NCBI RefSeq assembly: GCF_035917975.1
Contig: NZ_CP109130.1
Location: forward strand, 7,192,001-7,256,000
Source of the DNA: Streptosporangium sp. NBC_01756
GTDB taxonomy: Bacteria > Actinomycetota > Actinomycetes > Streptosporangiales > Streptosporangiaceae
DNA length: 64,000 nucleotides
Direction of reading: 5' to 3'
Position 1 is the stretch's first letter; each line of letters begins with the position of its first letter. The notes beneath the pieces were generated by a model. That model had not been told where the DNA came from and searched no databases. It saw only the letters and a program-made list of their open reading frames with translations. Of the stretch, positions 18,391 through 27,650 are shown one piece after another. The position numbers were made by a program, and so were the translations under genes.

Positions 18391-21273
18391 TCACCGGTAG
18401 AAGAGGGCCAGTTCCGTGCGCGACCGGGCGCCGACCTTGCGCATCGCCGCGCTGAGATGCTTGTCCACCGTCTTCGGCGACAGGAACATCTCCTTGGCGA
18501 TCTCCTGGTTGGTCAGTCCCGTGGCGGCCAGCCTGGCGACCTGCTCCTGGCGCGAGGACAACGCGGAGCCTCCCGCCTCGCGCGGCTGGGCGAGCTGCGG
18601 GAGGCGTACCCCCCAGGTCCGGCCGAGCAGGTTGGCCCGGTCGAGATCCCACCGGGCGCCGAGCTCCGCGTACACCGTGGTCACCGCCTGAAGGACCGGC
18701 CCGGCGGCGGGGTCGCCGGCCCTGAGGAGGCAGGCCGCCGCCTGCTCGTCCGCCTGCGCTGCGTCGTAGGCGGCCGGGAGCGCGCGGAAGCCCTCCGCGG
18801 CCGCGGTAAGCGACCGGGCGGCCTCGGCCCACCGCTGGTCCGCCGCCTGCAGCAGCCCGCGGGCCTGTCCCAGCGCGGGAACGGCCAGCGGCGCGTCCAG
18901 CCCGCGCAGGCGTGCCTCGTAGCGCTCCACCAGCTCGGCGGCGTCATCCCCCCGTCCGGCTGCGAGCAGCGTCTCCACGAGCGCCGGTACCGCGCGCACC
19001 CCCGCGGGCCACATCTCCTTGCTCTCCCACGCGCGCACCGCGGCGGCGGTTTCGGCGATCGCCGCGTCGTGCTCGCCGCGCGCGACGGCCAGCCGGAGCA
19101 GCATCGAGACGGGCACGGGCAGCAGGTCGAAGTCACCCCTGGCGAACGCGCGCCCGACGACGTCGCGCAGGACGTCCAGCGCGAGATCCAGGCGTCCCGG
19201 CGCGGGCGCCAGGCACGCCGCGACCGTGTCCACGATGAGGCTCTCGTGTGGCCGGGCGTCACCCTGCCTGCGCAGGGCGTCCACCATCGGGCGGAGTCCG
19301 CCCCACGCGCCGCGGCAGTAGTCGACGATGGTCAGCCTCGTCCTGGTCCGTTGCTCGCTGACCCCCTGCAGGTCGGGGTTGGCGGTGTCCAGCGCCGTCT
19401 CCAGCAGGCTCCGGGCGAGGTCGTGGTGGCCGGCGTAGCCGGCGTCCTCGGCGATGGAGCAGTAGGCGTTGGCCTCCTGGTGATCGCGGGCGTGACCGCC
19501 GGTCTCCGCGCGGAGCTGCTCGGTCAGGTCCGCCCAGCGCGCGTCGCCCATCACGACGAACACCATCGCCAGCTTGCCCAGGATCAGCACCCGCATGGCG
19601 CGGTCCTCGACGGCGGGCAGCAGTCCGAGCGCCTGGTTCAGCCGATCGCGCTCCTCCTCGGGCGAGACGCCCGGCACGATCGGCAGTCCCAGCAGCACCA
19701 GCGCCCATGCGGCCAGGTCGGGACGGTCGCCCAGATCCTCCAGGGCCCCGGCCAGCACGCTGTTCCTGCGCGTGGGATCGTCCCGCGTCACCTCGAAGTG
19801 CATGCCCGACAGGAAGCGCAGCTCGCCGCGGAGCGCGGTCGGCAGCTCGGAGCGGAGCGCCTCGGTGATCAGCTCGCGCATCTGCGGGAAGGGCAGCACC
19901 TGCAGGGCCGCCCAGCCCAGGCGCACGGTGAGCTGCGCCCGCCGTACCGGATCCAGCTCCGCGTTGCGCAGCAGGTCCTCGAGCAGCCGGGCGGCCTCGG
20001 CCTCGTCGCCGAGGGCGGCCGCCTGCTCGGCCGCCCTGGCGGCCGCGTCCGCCCACTCGGGCGTCCGGCCCGACTGCCGCAGGTGGTGCGCCATCTGCCC
20101 GAGCGGCACCTGCCGCAGTTCCTGTACGGCCGCCGCCGCGGCGGCGTGCATCGCCCGCCTGCGCCCCACCGGGATCGCCTCGTAGACGGCCTGCGCCGCC
20201 AGTACGTGCCGGAACCCCACCGTCCCGTCACGTTCGGCCAGCAGCCCGGAGTCGAGTGCGCCGTCCATCGCCTCGGGCTCGGGCCGGCCGGCCGTGTGCG
20301 CCAGCACCGAGACGGGCACCGCGAGCTGGAGCACCGCGGCGGTCTCCACCACGGCCCGCGCCTCGGCGGGCAGCCTGGAGACCCGTTCCTGCACCGAGGC
20401 ACGCACGCCCACGGGCACGTCCAGCGCGTCGAGGGTTCGGCGGGCCCAGCCGCCCTCCCATTCGATCAGCGCGCCGCGCGTGCGCAGCAGCGCGAGCAGT
20501 TCCTGTACGGCCAGCGGCAGCCCCGAGGCACGCGCGCGCAGGTGCTCCGCGAACTCCTCCGTCACCTCGTCCACGCCCAGGATCGCCGCGGCGAGCGTGC
20601 GGGTCTGCGCCGTGTCGAGCGGAGCGAGCGCCAGGTGCTCGTGCCTGACCGAGTCGGGTGGGCGCGCCGTCATCGCGCGGACGGCCGCGGCGGCCTCGTC
20701 GCCCCGGTAGGTCAGCACCACCGACAGCTCTCCCTGCGGTGTTCCCAGCAGGTAGCCCAGGAACTCCACGGTCTGCTCGTCAGCCCAGTGCAGGTCCTCC
20801 ACCACCAGGATGGCGGGGCCCAGCGCGGCCAGCACCTCGACCAGGCCGCGAAACAGTCGGTGCCGTTCGGCCGCCCGGTTCTCCAGCGGCGGAGGAGGTT
20901 GCGGGAGCACCCCTTCGAGTTCGGGCAGGAGCCCGCGCAGGGCGCCCGCCACCGGTGACAGGGCGGCGCCGGTCAGGTCGGTGGCGCGGCCGCGTATCGC
21001 CTCCACGATCGGGCCCAGTGGGAACGGCTCCCTGATCTGCCCGCAGCCGCCGCTGAGGAGGCGGCGATCCGCCAGCTCGGGCCGGGCGGCCAGCTCGGCC
21101 AGCAGCCGTGACTTGCCGATGCCCGCCTCGCCCTCGACCACGGACACCGAGGGGGCCGCGGTCACCGCGGCGACGAGCCTCTCCAGCTCTTGATCCCGGC
21201 CGACCAGGAGGGGCGACACCGTCCTGCCCAGTGCCCCGGGTCCGTTCACCAGCACCAGCCGCGCATCTCTCAC
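18391..21273 (-). CDS. LuxR-family regulator with AAA ATPase domain (LAL type)
   Basis: A 960-residue large ATP-binding LuxR regulator. The N-terminal ATPase begins around LLVGRDQELERLVAAV and carries the Walker A motif EGEAGIGKSR (about residues 47-56) and the Walker B-like AILVVEDLHWADEQTVEFL. A long helical TPR-like middle follows. The last 60 residues are a LuxR helix-turn-helix, LSSRQEQVARLAATGLTNQE and TVDKHLSAAMRKVGARSRTE. Such proteins sense a ligand, perhaps a sugar or peptide, and activate nearby genes. The downstream same-strand gene is the large subtilase, which is a reasonable target (inference). Confidence 0.92.
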   Translation of the reverse strand: MRDARLVLVNGPGALGRTVSPLLVGRDQELERLVAAVTAAPSVSVVEGEAGIGKSRLLAELAARPELADRRLLSGGCGQIREPFPLGPIVEAIRGRATDLTGAALSPVAGALRGLLPELEGVLPQPPPPLENRAAERHRLFRGLVEVLAALGPAILVVEDLHWADEQTVEFLGYLLGTPQGELSVVLTYRGDEAAAAVRAMTARPPDSVRHEHLALAPLDTAQTRTLAAAILGVDEVTEEFAEHLRARASGLPLAVQELLALLRTRGALIEWEGGWARRTLDALDVPVGVRASVQERVSRLPAEARAVVETAAVLQLAVPVSVLAHTAGRPEPEAMDGALDSGLLAERDGTVGFRHVLAAQAVYEAIPVGRRRAMHAAAAAAVQELRQVPLGQMAHHLRQSGRTPEWADAAARAAEQAAALGDEAEAARLLEDLLRNAELDPVRRAQLTVRLGWAALQVLPFPQMRELITEALRSELPTALRGELRFLSGMHFEVTRDDPTRRNSVLAGALEDLGDRPDLAAWALVLLGLPIVPGVSPEEERDRLNQALGLLPAVEDRAMRVLILGKLAMVFVVMGDARWADLTEQLRAETGGHARDHQEANAYCSIAEDAGYAGHHDLARSLLETALDTANPDLQGVSEQRTRTRLTIVDYCRGAWGGLRPMVDALRRQGDARPHESLIVDTVAACLAPAPGRLDLALDVLRDVVGRAFARGDFDLLPVPVSMLLRLAVARGEHDAAIAETAAAVRAWESKEMWPAGVRAVPALVETLLAAGRGDDAAELVERYEARLRGLDAPLAVPALGQARGLLQAADQRWAEAARSLTAAAEGFRALPAAYDAAQADEQAAACLLRAGDPAAGPVLQAVTTVYAELGARWDLDRANLLGRTWGVRLPQLAQPREAGGSALSSRQEQVARLAATGLTNQEIAKEMFLSPKTVDKHLSAAMRKVGARSRTELALFYR

Positions 21274-21596
21274 CGTGCCTTGATCGCCGCACCGGCCATG
21301 TAATCATGAAATTTAGCCCCAGGGCATCATAAATCCACGAATATCGGCCGGACGAGAAGTGGGCTTTTCGGCTGCCGCCGTTGATGATCGCACCGGCGTC
21401 TCGTGTCCGCGGCCCAGCGTGCCCAGGCCGAAGGCGAGCCGGTCGAGCAGAACGTGCCACCGGCCCCGGCGCGCCACGAGGCGCTGGTTGTCGGTATGGA
21501 GGTAAGAGACCACCGGCGCTTCGCCGTCGATCCGAGCCGTTGGGACTTCCCGTTCGTCCTCGGCGGCGGCACCGCCTGACGGCCGCCTGCGGCGGC
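21274..21596. other. Intergenic region with two opposed open frames of uncertain status
   Basis: The part next to the LAL gene (21274-21340) is AT-rich and contains AATCATGAAATTTAG and ATCATAAAT, probably its promoter. From 21591 to 21313 the - strand is open and reads DEREVPTARIDGEAPVVSYL, then HTDNQRLVARRGRW, with a GTG at 21513. The + strand is open at 21403-21579 with a GTG, reading VSAAQRAQAEGEPVEQNVPP and ending RRFAVDPSRWDFPFVLGGGT. The codons of the two frames are in register, so both have high GC at third positions and I cannot decide which, if any, is real. Neither resembles a family I know. Confidence 0.35.
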
Positions 21597-22226
21597 TCAG
21601 ACGCCCAGCCGGACGTCCATCAGCGTGGCCACGGCCTCCTCGGGGCCGGCCAGGTCGACGAGGGCGTGGGACTGGCGGCCGAAGCAGAACAGCAGCAGCT
21701 CACCGGCGGTGCCGGTCACCTCGACCACCGGTGCGTCCCTGGTGCCGCCGAGGGCGACGCCACCGCCGATGCGGTGCAGGACGACGCCGACCGGGGACTT
21801 GCGCAGGAACACCCGCCTGCCGGTCCGGATGCGCTTCCAGAAGAGCGCCTCCAGGTCGGCGGGGAGTTCGCGCGGCTCCCAGACCCGTTGCGCACGCCGT
21901 ACGTCCTCGTGGTGGACGAAGAACTCCAGGGCGTTGACGGTGCTGTCCATGCCGGGCACCCGGTAGAGTCCGGCCGGGCCGGAGCGGATCAGCTCCACCA
22001 GGCGCGGGTAGCCGTATCTGGCCTTCAGGGTCTCCTGCACGGAGGCGGTGTATCCGGCCAGCGGCCGGAGGGCGATCCCGCCCGCGGCGTCCGGGCGGCG
22101 TTCGCGCAGGACGAGGTGGGCGGCGAGGTCGAAGGTGGTCCAGCCCTCGCAGAGCGTGGGGGCGTCCGGGCCGAGCTGGGCGAGCAGGTCGCCGAGAGCG
22201 GCGCGTTCGGCGCGGGCATGAGTCAT
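21597..22226 (-). CDS. TIGR03085-family protein (DinB/maleylpyruvate isomerase-like fold)
   Basis: A 209-residue protein beginning MTHARAERAALGDLLAQLGP, with the PTLCEGWTTFDLAAHLVLRE motif that marks actinobacterial DinB-like mycothiol-associated proteins of the TIGR03085 type. The later FFVHHEDVRRAQ carries the histidines that would complete a metal site with the first-helix histidine. Family members are presumed mycothiol-dependent, metal-binding cytoplasmic enzymes; the substrate is unknown. The gene stands alone, divergent from the ABC exporter operon. Confidence 0.85.
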   Translation of the reverse strand: MTHARAERAALGDLLAQLGPDAPTLCEGWTTFDLAAHLVLRERRPDAAGGIALRPLAGYTASVQETLKARYGYPRLVELIRSGPAGLYRVPGMDSTVNALEFFVHHEDVRRAQRVWEPRELPADLEALFWKRIRTGRRVFLRKSPVGVVLHRIGGGVALGGTRDAPVVEVTGTAGELLLFCFGRQSHALVDLAGPEEAVATLMDVRLGV

Positions 22227-22376
22227 CTGATCATCCTAACAATACCGTCACCTGGGCTCCCTCCCCTGTCACTTGGGCTTCCGCCTCCGTGACCTGGGTT
22301 CCCGCCCCTGGGCCGGCGCGGGAGCCGACACTCCGGGGAGGGGGCTGGGGGAATAAGGGGGCGATCGCGCGTGATA

Positions 22377-22390
22377 GCTACTTACGTAGC
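22377..22390 (+). promoter_or_regulatory. Small palindrome upstream of the ABC exporter operon
   Basis: GCTAC-TTAC-GTAGC, an inverted repeat 30 bases before the GTG start of the first ABC gene, inside the AT-richest stretch of the promoter region. It may be an operator; no bound regulator is evident. Confidence 0.35.
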
Positions 22391-22420
22391 AATGTTCATC
22401 TTCGAAAGGACACCCCCCGA

Positions 22421-24229
22421 GTGGCGAGCAAGGTGACTCCCGCCGTCATGCGTAAGGGATTCCACGTACTCGGGGTGGCCATCCGAGCCGAGAAGGCGGT
22501 CTTCGCCGCGGCCACCCTGTCCAGCGCGCTCTACGGCGTCATGACGGTCGGGTCGGCGTGGGCGCTCGGCTGGGCCACCGAGCACGTCGTGCTGCCGGCG
22601 TTCGCCAAGGGGGACGTCGCGACCGGCACGCTGGTGACGGGTGCGCTGCTCATCCTGGGCGTCGCGCTGCTGAAGGCGTTCGGCGTGGCCGGCCGGCGGT
22701 TCTTCGCCGGGGTCATGCAGTACCGGATGCAGGCCCGCTCCCGGCGGGAGGTCACCCGCCAGTACCTCAGGCTCCCGCTGGCCTGGCACCACCGGCACCC
22801 GACCGGTCAGCTGCTGTCCAACGCCGGCTCCGACGCCGAGGCGGCCTGGGCTCCGCTGGCCCCGCTGCCGATGGCGGTCGGCGTGGTCGTCATGCTCGTC
22901 ACCGCCGCCTTCGCGCTGGTGCTCACCGACCCCGTCCTCGCCCTGGTCGGTTTCCTGATCTTCCCGGCGATCGCCGTGCTGAACCTGGTCTACCAGCGCC
23001 GGCTCAGCCCCCTGGCGACCCGCGCCCAGCAGTTGCGCGCCGAGGTCAGCGAGATCGCCCACGAGAGCTTCGACGGAGCCCTGGTCGTCAAGACCCTCGG
23101 CCGCGAGGACGAGGAGACCGCCAGGTTCCAGGCCAGGGCCGAGGAGCTGCGCGACGCCAACATCGCGGTCGGCCGGGTCCGCGGCCTGTTCGACCCGATG
23201 CTGGAGGCGCTGCCCACCCTGGGTGTGCTCGCGGTGCTGGTCGTCGGGGCGTGGCGGCTGGAGGGCGGCGCGGTCAGCTCGGGGGTCCTGGTCCAGGTCG
23301 CCTACCTGTTCACCCTGCTGGCCTTCCCGATCCGCGCGCTCGGCTGGGTGCTCGCCGAGCTGCCCCGCGCCGTCGTCGGCTACGAGCGGGTGCAGGCGGT
23401 CCTGACCGCGACCGGCTCCATGGAGTACGGCACCGCCACGCTGTCCGGTACGCTCCCGGCCCGGCTGGAGGTCCGCGACCTCGACTACGCCTACGACGGT
23501 TTCCCGGTGCTGCGCGGGGTCGGGTTCGAGGCCGAGCCGGGCCGGACGCTCGCGCTGGTCGGGCCCACCGGTTCGGGCAAGTCCACCCTCACCCAGACCC
23601 TCGTCCGCCTGGTCGACCCGGCGGCCGGAGCCGTGCTGGTGGACGGGGTGGACCTGCGTGACGTCGTCCGCGGCGGGGTCAGCGGGGCGGTGGCGCTGGT
23701 GGCGCAGCAGACGTTCCTGTTCGACGACACCGTGCGGGACAACGTCACCCTCGGCCTGCCGGTCGGTGACGAGGACGTCTGGGCGGCGCTGCGCCTGGCC
23801 CAGGCCGACGGCTTCGTCAGCGCCCTGCCCTCCGGGCTGGACACCAAGGTCGGCGAGCGCGGCACCACCCTGTCCGGTGGCCAGCGTCAGCGCCTGGCCC
23901 TGGCCCGCGCGCTGGTCCGCCGGCCCCGGCTGCTCATCCTGGACGACGCCACCTCCAGCGTGGACCCGCAGGTCGAGGCCAGGATCCTGTACGGCCTGCG
24001 GGACGCGGCCCAGGCCTCGACCGTGCTGGTCGTCGCCTACCGGATGGCCACCATCGCCCTGGCCGACGAGGTCGTCTACCTCGAACACGGCGAGGTCGCC
24101 GACCGGGGGACCCACGAGGAGCTGCTCGTCCGCTGCGGGGGCTACCGCAACCTGGTCACCGCCTACGAACGCGAAGAGGCCGAGCGTGAGGCGCTCGGGG
24201 CAGAGGAAGAGGAAGAGGTCAGCGCGTGA
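22421..24229 (+). CDS. ABC exporter half-transporter with a degenerate nucleotide-binding domain
   Basis: A 602-residue fused permease-ATPase of the type I exporter class. Six transmembrane helices occupy about residues 20-310. The ATPase has Walker A GPTGSGKST (about 381-389), signature LSGGQRQRLALARAL (about 484) and Walker B LLILDDATSSVD. The catalytic glutamate after Walker B is Asp, and the switch histidine is replaced (VVAYRMATI instead of AHR), so its own ATP site is probably hydrolysis-poor. This is the usual pattern of one half of a heterodimeric exporter; the other half is the next gene. The GTG at 22421 has a GAAAGGA site ten bases upstream, and a longer in-frame start at 22289 is unlikely. 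Confidence 0.93.
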   Translation: MASKVTPAVMRKGFHVLGVAIRAEKAVFAAATLSSALYGVMTVGSAWALGWATEHVVLPAFAKGDVATGTLVTGALLILGVALLKAFGVAGRRFFAGVMQYRMQARSRREVTRQYLRLPLAWHHRHPTGQLLSNAGSDAEAAWAPLAPLPMAVGVVVMLVTAAFALVLTDPVLALVGFLIFPAIAVLNLVYQRRLSPLATRAQQLRAEVSEIAHESFDGALVVKTLGREDEETARFQARAEELRDANIAVGRVRGLFDPMLEALPTLGVLAVLVVGAWRLEGGAVSSGVLVQVAYLFTLLAFPIRALGWVLAELPRAVVGYERVQAVLTATGSMEYGTATLSGTLPARLEVRDLDYAYDGFPVLRGVGFEAEPGRTLALVGPTGSGKSTLTQTLVRLVDPAAGAVLVDGVDLRDVVRGGVSGAVALVAQQTFLFDDTVRDNVTLGLPVGDEDVWAALRLAQADGFVSALPSGLDTKVGERGTTLSGGQRQRLALARALVRRPRLLILDDATSSVDPQVEARILYGLRDAAQASTVLVVAYRMATIALADEVVYLEHGEVADRGTHEELLVRCGGYRNLVTAYEREEAEREALGAEEEEEVSA

Positions 24230-24344
24230 GCAGTCTCACGACCACCGACGAGAGGATGGTGCGCCGGTGAGCGGGCGAGCCGGTCGACACAGCGGCGCGG
24301 GGAGCCCGCGGGCCGCCGGCCCGTCCGCCGGGAGGCGCGGATGA
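24226..24344 (+). other. Chain of two micro-ORFs linking the ABC genes by overlapping stops and starts
   Basis: The first ABC gene ends in GTGA, whose GTG opens a 14-codon frame (24226-24270, VSSLTTTDERMVRR). That frame ends in another GTGA, opening a 25-codon frame (24267-24344, VSGRAGRHSGAGSPRAAG...). Its TGA overlaps the ATG of the second ABC gene in ATGA. A ribosome could therefore travel without a gap from one transporter half to the other. There is no evidence that the peptides themselves matter, and they may be the decayed start of an older N terminus. Confidence 0.3.
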
Positions 24345-26113
24345 GCTCGCTCCATGGGGTCGAGCGGTCGGCGATGGCCACCGTCAGGCACGGGCTGTCG
24401 CTCACACCGGAGTTCCGCAAGGGGCTGGCCGGGACGCTCGCACTGGCCGTGCTGGCGACCCTGGGCAAGGTGATCGTGCCGATCGCCGTCCAGCAGACCA
24501 TCGACCGGGGCCTGAAAGGGGAGGTCCCCGACCTGCCCTACATCCGCACCGCCGTGCTGCTGTGCGCCGCGGCCGTGGTGGTCACCGCGCTGTGCGCGTA
24601 CCTGATGAACGTCCGCCTCTACCGGGCCACCGAGACCTCCCTGGCCGGGCTGCGGGTGCGCGGGTTCCGGCATGTGCACGACCTGTCGGTGCTCACCCAG
24701 AACTCCGAGCGCCGCGGTGCCCTGGTCTCCCGGGTCACCGGCGACGTGGACCAGATCAGCGTGTTCATGCAGTGGGGCGGGCTGATGATCATCATCGCCC
24801 TGGGGCAGCTCCTGGTCGCCACCGTGCTGATGTTCGTCTACTCCTGGCAGCTCGCCCTGCTGGTCTGGGTCTGTTTCCTGCCGCTCCTGGTCGTGCTGCC
24901 GCGCTTCCAGCGGTGGCTGTCGGGCGCCTACACGGTGGTTCGCGAGCGCACCGGCGACATGCTCGCCGCCGTCAGCGAGTCGGTGGTGGGCGCGGCGGTG
25001 GTCCGGGCCCACGGTTCGGAGGCCCGGACCGCCCAGCGGCTGGACAGCGCGATCGACGCCAACAAGACCGCCCAGGCCCGCACGCAGCGGCTGGTGGCGA
25101 CCGTGTTCCCGCTGACCGAGATCGTCGCGTCGGTGGCGATCGCCGGGGTGGTGCTGCTCGGGGTGAAGCTGGGCATCGCCGGTGAGATCACCGCCGGGCG
25201 CCTGATCGCCTTCCTGTTCCTGATCACGTTGTTCGTCTCGCCGCTGCAGACCGCCACCGAGATGCTCAACGAGGCGCAGAACGCGATCGCCGGCTGGCGG
25301 CGCATCCTCGGGGTGCTCGACACCCCGCCGGACGTCGCCGACCCCGGCCCGCGGGGTGTCGACCTGCCGCGCGGGCCCATCTCGGTCCGCTTCGAGGAGG
25401 TCGGCTTCGCCTACCCGGGCGGGGTGCCGGTGCTCAGCGAGGTGTCGGTGGACATCCCGCCGCGTTCGCGGATCGCGGTGGTGGGGGAGACCGGCTCGGG
25501 CAAGACGACCTTCGCCAAGCTGCTCACCCGTCTGATGGACCCGGTCTCCGGCCGCGTCACCGTGGACGGTGAGGACCTGCGCGGGGTCCGCTTCTCCTCG
25601 CTGCGCGAGCGGATCGTCATGGTGCCGCAGGACGGGTTCCTGTTCGACGGCACCCTGGAGGAGAACATCCGCTTCGGCCGCCCGGCGGCGACCGGGGCGG
25701 AGATCCGGCTGGCGATGACCGAGCTGGGGCTCACCGACTGGTTGGAGGGCCTGCCCGCGGGCCTTTCCACCCGGGTCGGCCAGCGCGGGGAGTCGCTGTC
25801 GGCGGGGGAGCGCCAGCTCGTCGCGCTGGCCCGCGCCTATCTGGCCGATCCCGACCTGCTCCTGCTCGACGAGGCCACCTCCGCGGTGGACCCGGCGACG
25901 GAGGTACGGCTGGCCCGCGCCCTGGAAGGGGTGACGCGGGGCCGTACCGCCATCTCCATCGCCCACCGGCTGTCGACCGCGGAGGCCGCCGACGAGGTGC
26001 TCGTCTTCGACCGGGGCCGCATCGTGCAGCGCGGTCCGCACGCCGAGCTCGTCGGGGAGCCCGGCGTCTACGCCGACCTGCACGCCTCCTGGGTCTCGGC
26101 CGCCCGCTCGTAG
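24341..26113 (+). CDS. ABC exporter half-transporter, catalytic partner
   Basis: A 590-residue permease-ATPase fusion. Transmembrane helices lie in about residues 25-310, with the coupling-helix region RVTGDVDQISVFMQ. The ATPase has Walker A GETGSGKTT (about 382-390), Walker B LLLLDEATSAVD with the catalytic Glu, and the switch His in ISIAHRLS. Its signature loop is the non-canonical LSAGERQ. Non-canonical signature here and degenerate Walker B/switch in the partner together make up one dead and one active ATP site, as in asymmetric exporters such as TM287/288. A lipid, drug or peptide may be the cargo; nothing in the context decides. Confidence 0.93.
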   Translation: MSSLHGVERSAMATVRHGLSLTPEFRKGLAGTLALAVLATLGKVIVPIAVQQTIDRGLKGEVPDLPYIRTAVLLCAAAVVVTALCAYLMNVRLYRATETSLAGLRVRGFRHVHDLSVLTQNSERRGALVSRVTGDVDQISVFMQWGGLMIIIALGQLLVATVLMFVYSWQLALLVWVCFLPLLVVLPRFQRWLSGAYTVVRERTGDMLAAVSESVVGAAVVRAHGSEARTAQRLDSAIDANKTAQARTQRLVATVFPLTEIVASVAIAGVVLLGVKLGIAGEITAGRLIAFLFLITLFVSPLQTATEMLNEAQNAIAGWRRILGVLDTPPDVADPGPRGVDLPRGPISVRFEEVGFAYPGGVPVLSEVSVDIPPRSRIAVVGETGSGKTTFAKLLTRLMDPVSGRVTVDGEDLRGVRFSSLRERIVMVPQDGFLFDGTLEENIRFGRPAATGAEIRLAMTELGLTDWLEGLPAGLSTRVGQRGESLSAGERQLVALARAYLADPDLLLLDEATSAVDPATEVRLARALEGVTRGRTAISIAHRLSTAEAADEVLVFDRGRIVQRGPHAELVGEPGVYADLHASWVSAARS

Positions 26114-26228
26114 CCCTCTGCCGTACGGCCTGGCGTTCCGGTTCGCGCACGGCGGCGCTGGCGGGGGCGAGAGCGCACCGGCGGCGGCGCGGAGGATTAG
26201 CGACCTCCTGGGGAGGTAGGGGGCAGGA

Positions 26229-27218
26229 GTGAGCGCGAAGTCTTCTCGGGGGTGGGGATTCATGTCGGATGTGCTGGGCGAGGAGCCCAAGGAGACGCAG
26301 TTCCCCGTGCTCGACGTGCGCTCGGCCGCGGCCCGCAGCGACCTGCTGGACGAACTGCCGAACCTGCGGGTCCTGGACGACGATGACGACGATCCCGTCC
26401 TGGTGCGGCTGGACGGCACTCCGGTGGACACCTGGCGGGAGCGCTACCCCTACGGGGAGCGGATGGACCGGGCCGAATACGACCGCCTCAAGCGGCTGCT
26501 CCAGATCGAGCTGCTCAAGCTGCAGTACTGGATCAAGGACACCGGCGGCCGGCTGGTCGTCCTGTTCGAGGGGCGTGACGCGGCCGGCAAGGGCGGCACG
26601 ATCAAGCGGTTCATGGAGCATCTCAACCCGCGCGGGGCCGCGGTGGTCGCGCTGGAGAAGCCCAGCGAGCGCGAGAGCACCCAGTGGTACTTCCAGCGCT
26701 ACGTCTCCCACCTGCCGGCCGCGGGGGAGATCGTCTTCTTCGACCGCTCCTGGTACAACCGCGCGGGGGTGGAACGGGTGATGGGCTTCTGCTCGCCGGA
26801 GGAGTATCTGGAGTTCATGGAGCAGGCGCCGGAGTTCGAGCGGATGCTCGTCCGCGACGGCATCCACCTGGTGAAGTTCTGGTTCTCGGTCTCCCGCTCC
26901 GAGCAGCGCACCCGGTTCGTGATCCGCCAGGTCGACCCGGTGCGCCAGTGGAAGCTGTCACCCATGGACCTGCAGTCGCTGGACAAGTGGGAGCAGTACA
27001 CCCAGGCCAAGGAGGACATGTTCCTCTACACCGACACGGAGGACGCGCCGTGGACGGTGATCAAGAGCAACGACAAGAAACGGGCCAGGATCGAGGCCAT
27101 GCGCCACCTCCTCAGCCAGTTCGAATACGACAACAAGGACCACGAGGTCGTGGGCGAGCCCGATCCCAGGATCGTCGTCCAGGCGGCCGACCTGTTCGAC
27201 GACGACCGCACGCACTGA
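26229..27218 (+). CDS. ppk2: Polyphosphate kinase 2
   Basis: A 329-residue PPK2-family enzyme that transfers phosphate between polyphosphate and nucleoside di- or monophosphates. The core has Walker A GRDAAGKGGTIKRF, the Walker B/lid region VFFDRSWYNRAGVERVMGFC, and SERESTQWYFQRYVSHLPAAG. A low-complexity acidic stretch DDDDDDP lies near residue 50. The PPK2 class cannot be fixed by eye. The GTG at 26229 has a GGGGGCAGGA site; a second start at ATG 26262 would remove 11 residues. A small hairpin ACCTCC-TGG-GGAGGT (26203-26217) lies just upstream and could tie up the ribosome-binding region. Confidence 0.92.
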   Translation: MSAKSSRGWGFMSDVLGEEPKETQFPVLDVRSAAARSDLLDELPNLRVLDDDDDDPVLVRLDGTPVDTWRERYPYGERMDRAEYDRLKRLLQIELLKLQYWIKDTGGRLVVLFEGRDAAGKGGTIKRFMEHLNPRGAAVVALEKPSERESTQWYFQRYVSHLPAAGEIVFFDRSWYNRAGVERVMGFCSPEEYLEFMEQAPEFERMLVRDGIHLVKFWFSVSRSEQRTRFVIRQVDPVRQWKLSPMDLQSLDKWEQYTQAKEDMFLYTDTEDAPWTVIKSNDKKRARIEAMRHLLSQFEYDNKDHEVVGEPDPRIVVQAADLFDDDRTH

Positions 27219-27302
27219 GCCGGCGGCGCGGGGCCGCCCTCCGGGCCTGCTCCGGGCCGGGCCGGACGTCACCCCTGCCCCCGGCTGCGGCACAATTGCC
27301 GC

Positions 27303-27650
27303 ATGTCCCTTGACCCCGCCATCGCGGCACGGCTGAAGCGCACCACCGACGGCCTGGTGCCCGCGATCGTCCAGCAGTACGACACGGGCGAGGTGCTGAT
27401 GCTCGCCTGGATGGACGACGAGGCCCTGCACCGCACGCTCACCACCGGCCGTGCCACCTACTGGTCGCGCAGCCGCGGAGCCTACTGGGTGAAGGGTGAC
27501 ACCTCCGGCCACGTCCAGCACGTCAGGTCCGCGGCCCTCGACTGCGACGGCGACACGATCCTGCTCAAGGTCGACCAGGTGGGCGCCGCCTGCCACACCG
27601 GTGACCGGACCTGTTTCGACGCCGACCGGCTGACGGCGGATCCCCGATGA
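27303..27650 (+). CDS. hisI: Phosphoribosyl-AMP cyclohydrolase
   Basis: Opens the adenine ring of PR-AMP in the third step of histidine synthesis. The 115-residue monofunctional protein has [29 protein letters not shown], the metal-ligand aspartates in LDCDGDTI and the zinc cysteines in [10 protein letters not shown]. It is separated from the main his cluster by 21.6 kb. Its stop overlaps the start of the next gene in ATGA, so the two are coupled. Confidence 0.96.
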   Translation: MSLDPAIAARLKRTTDGLVPAIVQQYDTGEVLMLAWMDDEALHRTLTTGRATYWSRSRGAYWVKGDTSGHVQHVRSAALDCDGDTILLKVDQVGAACHTGDRTCFDADRLTADPR

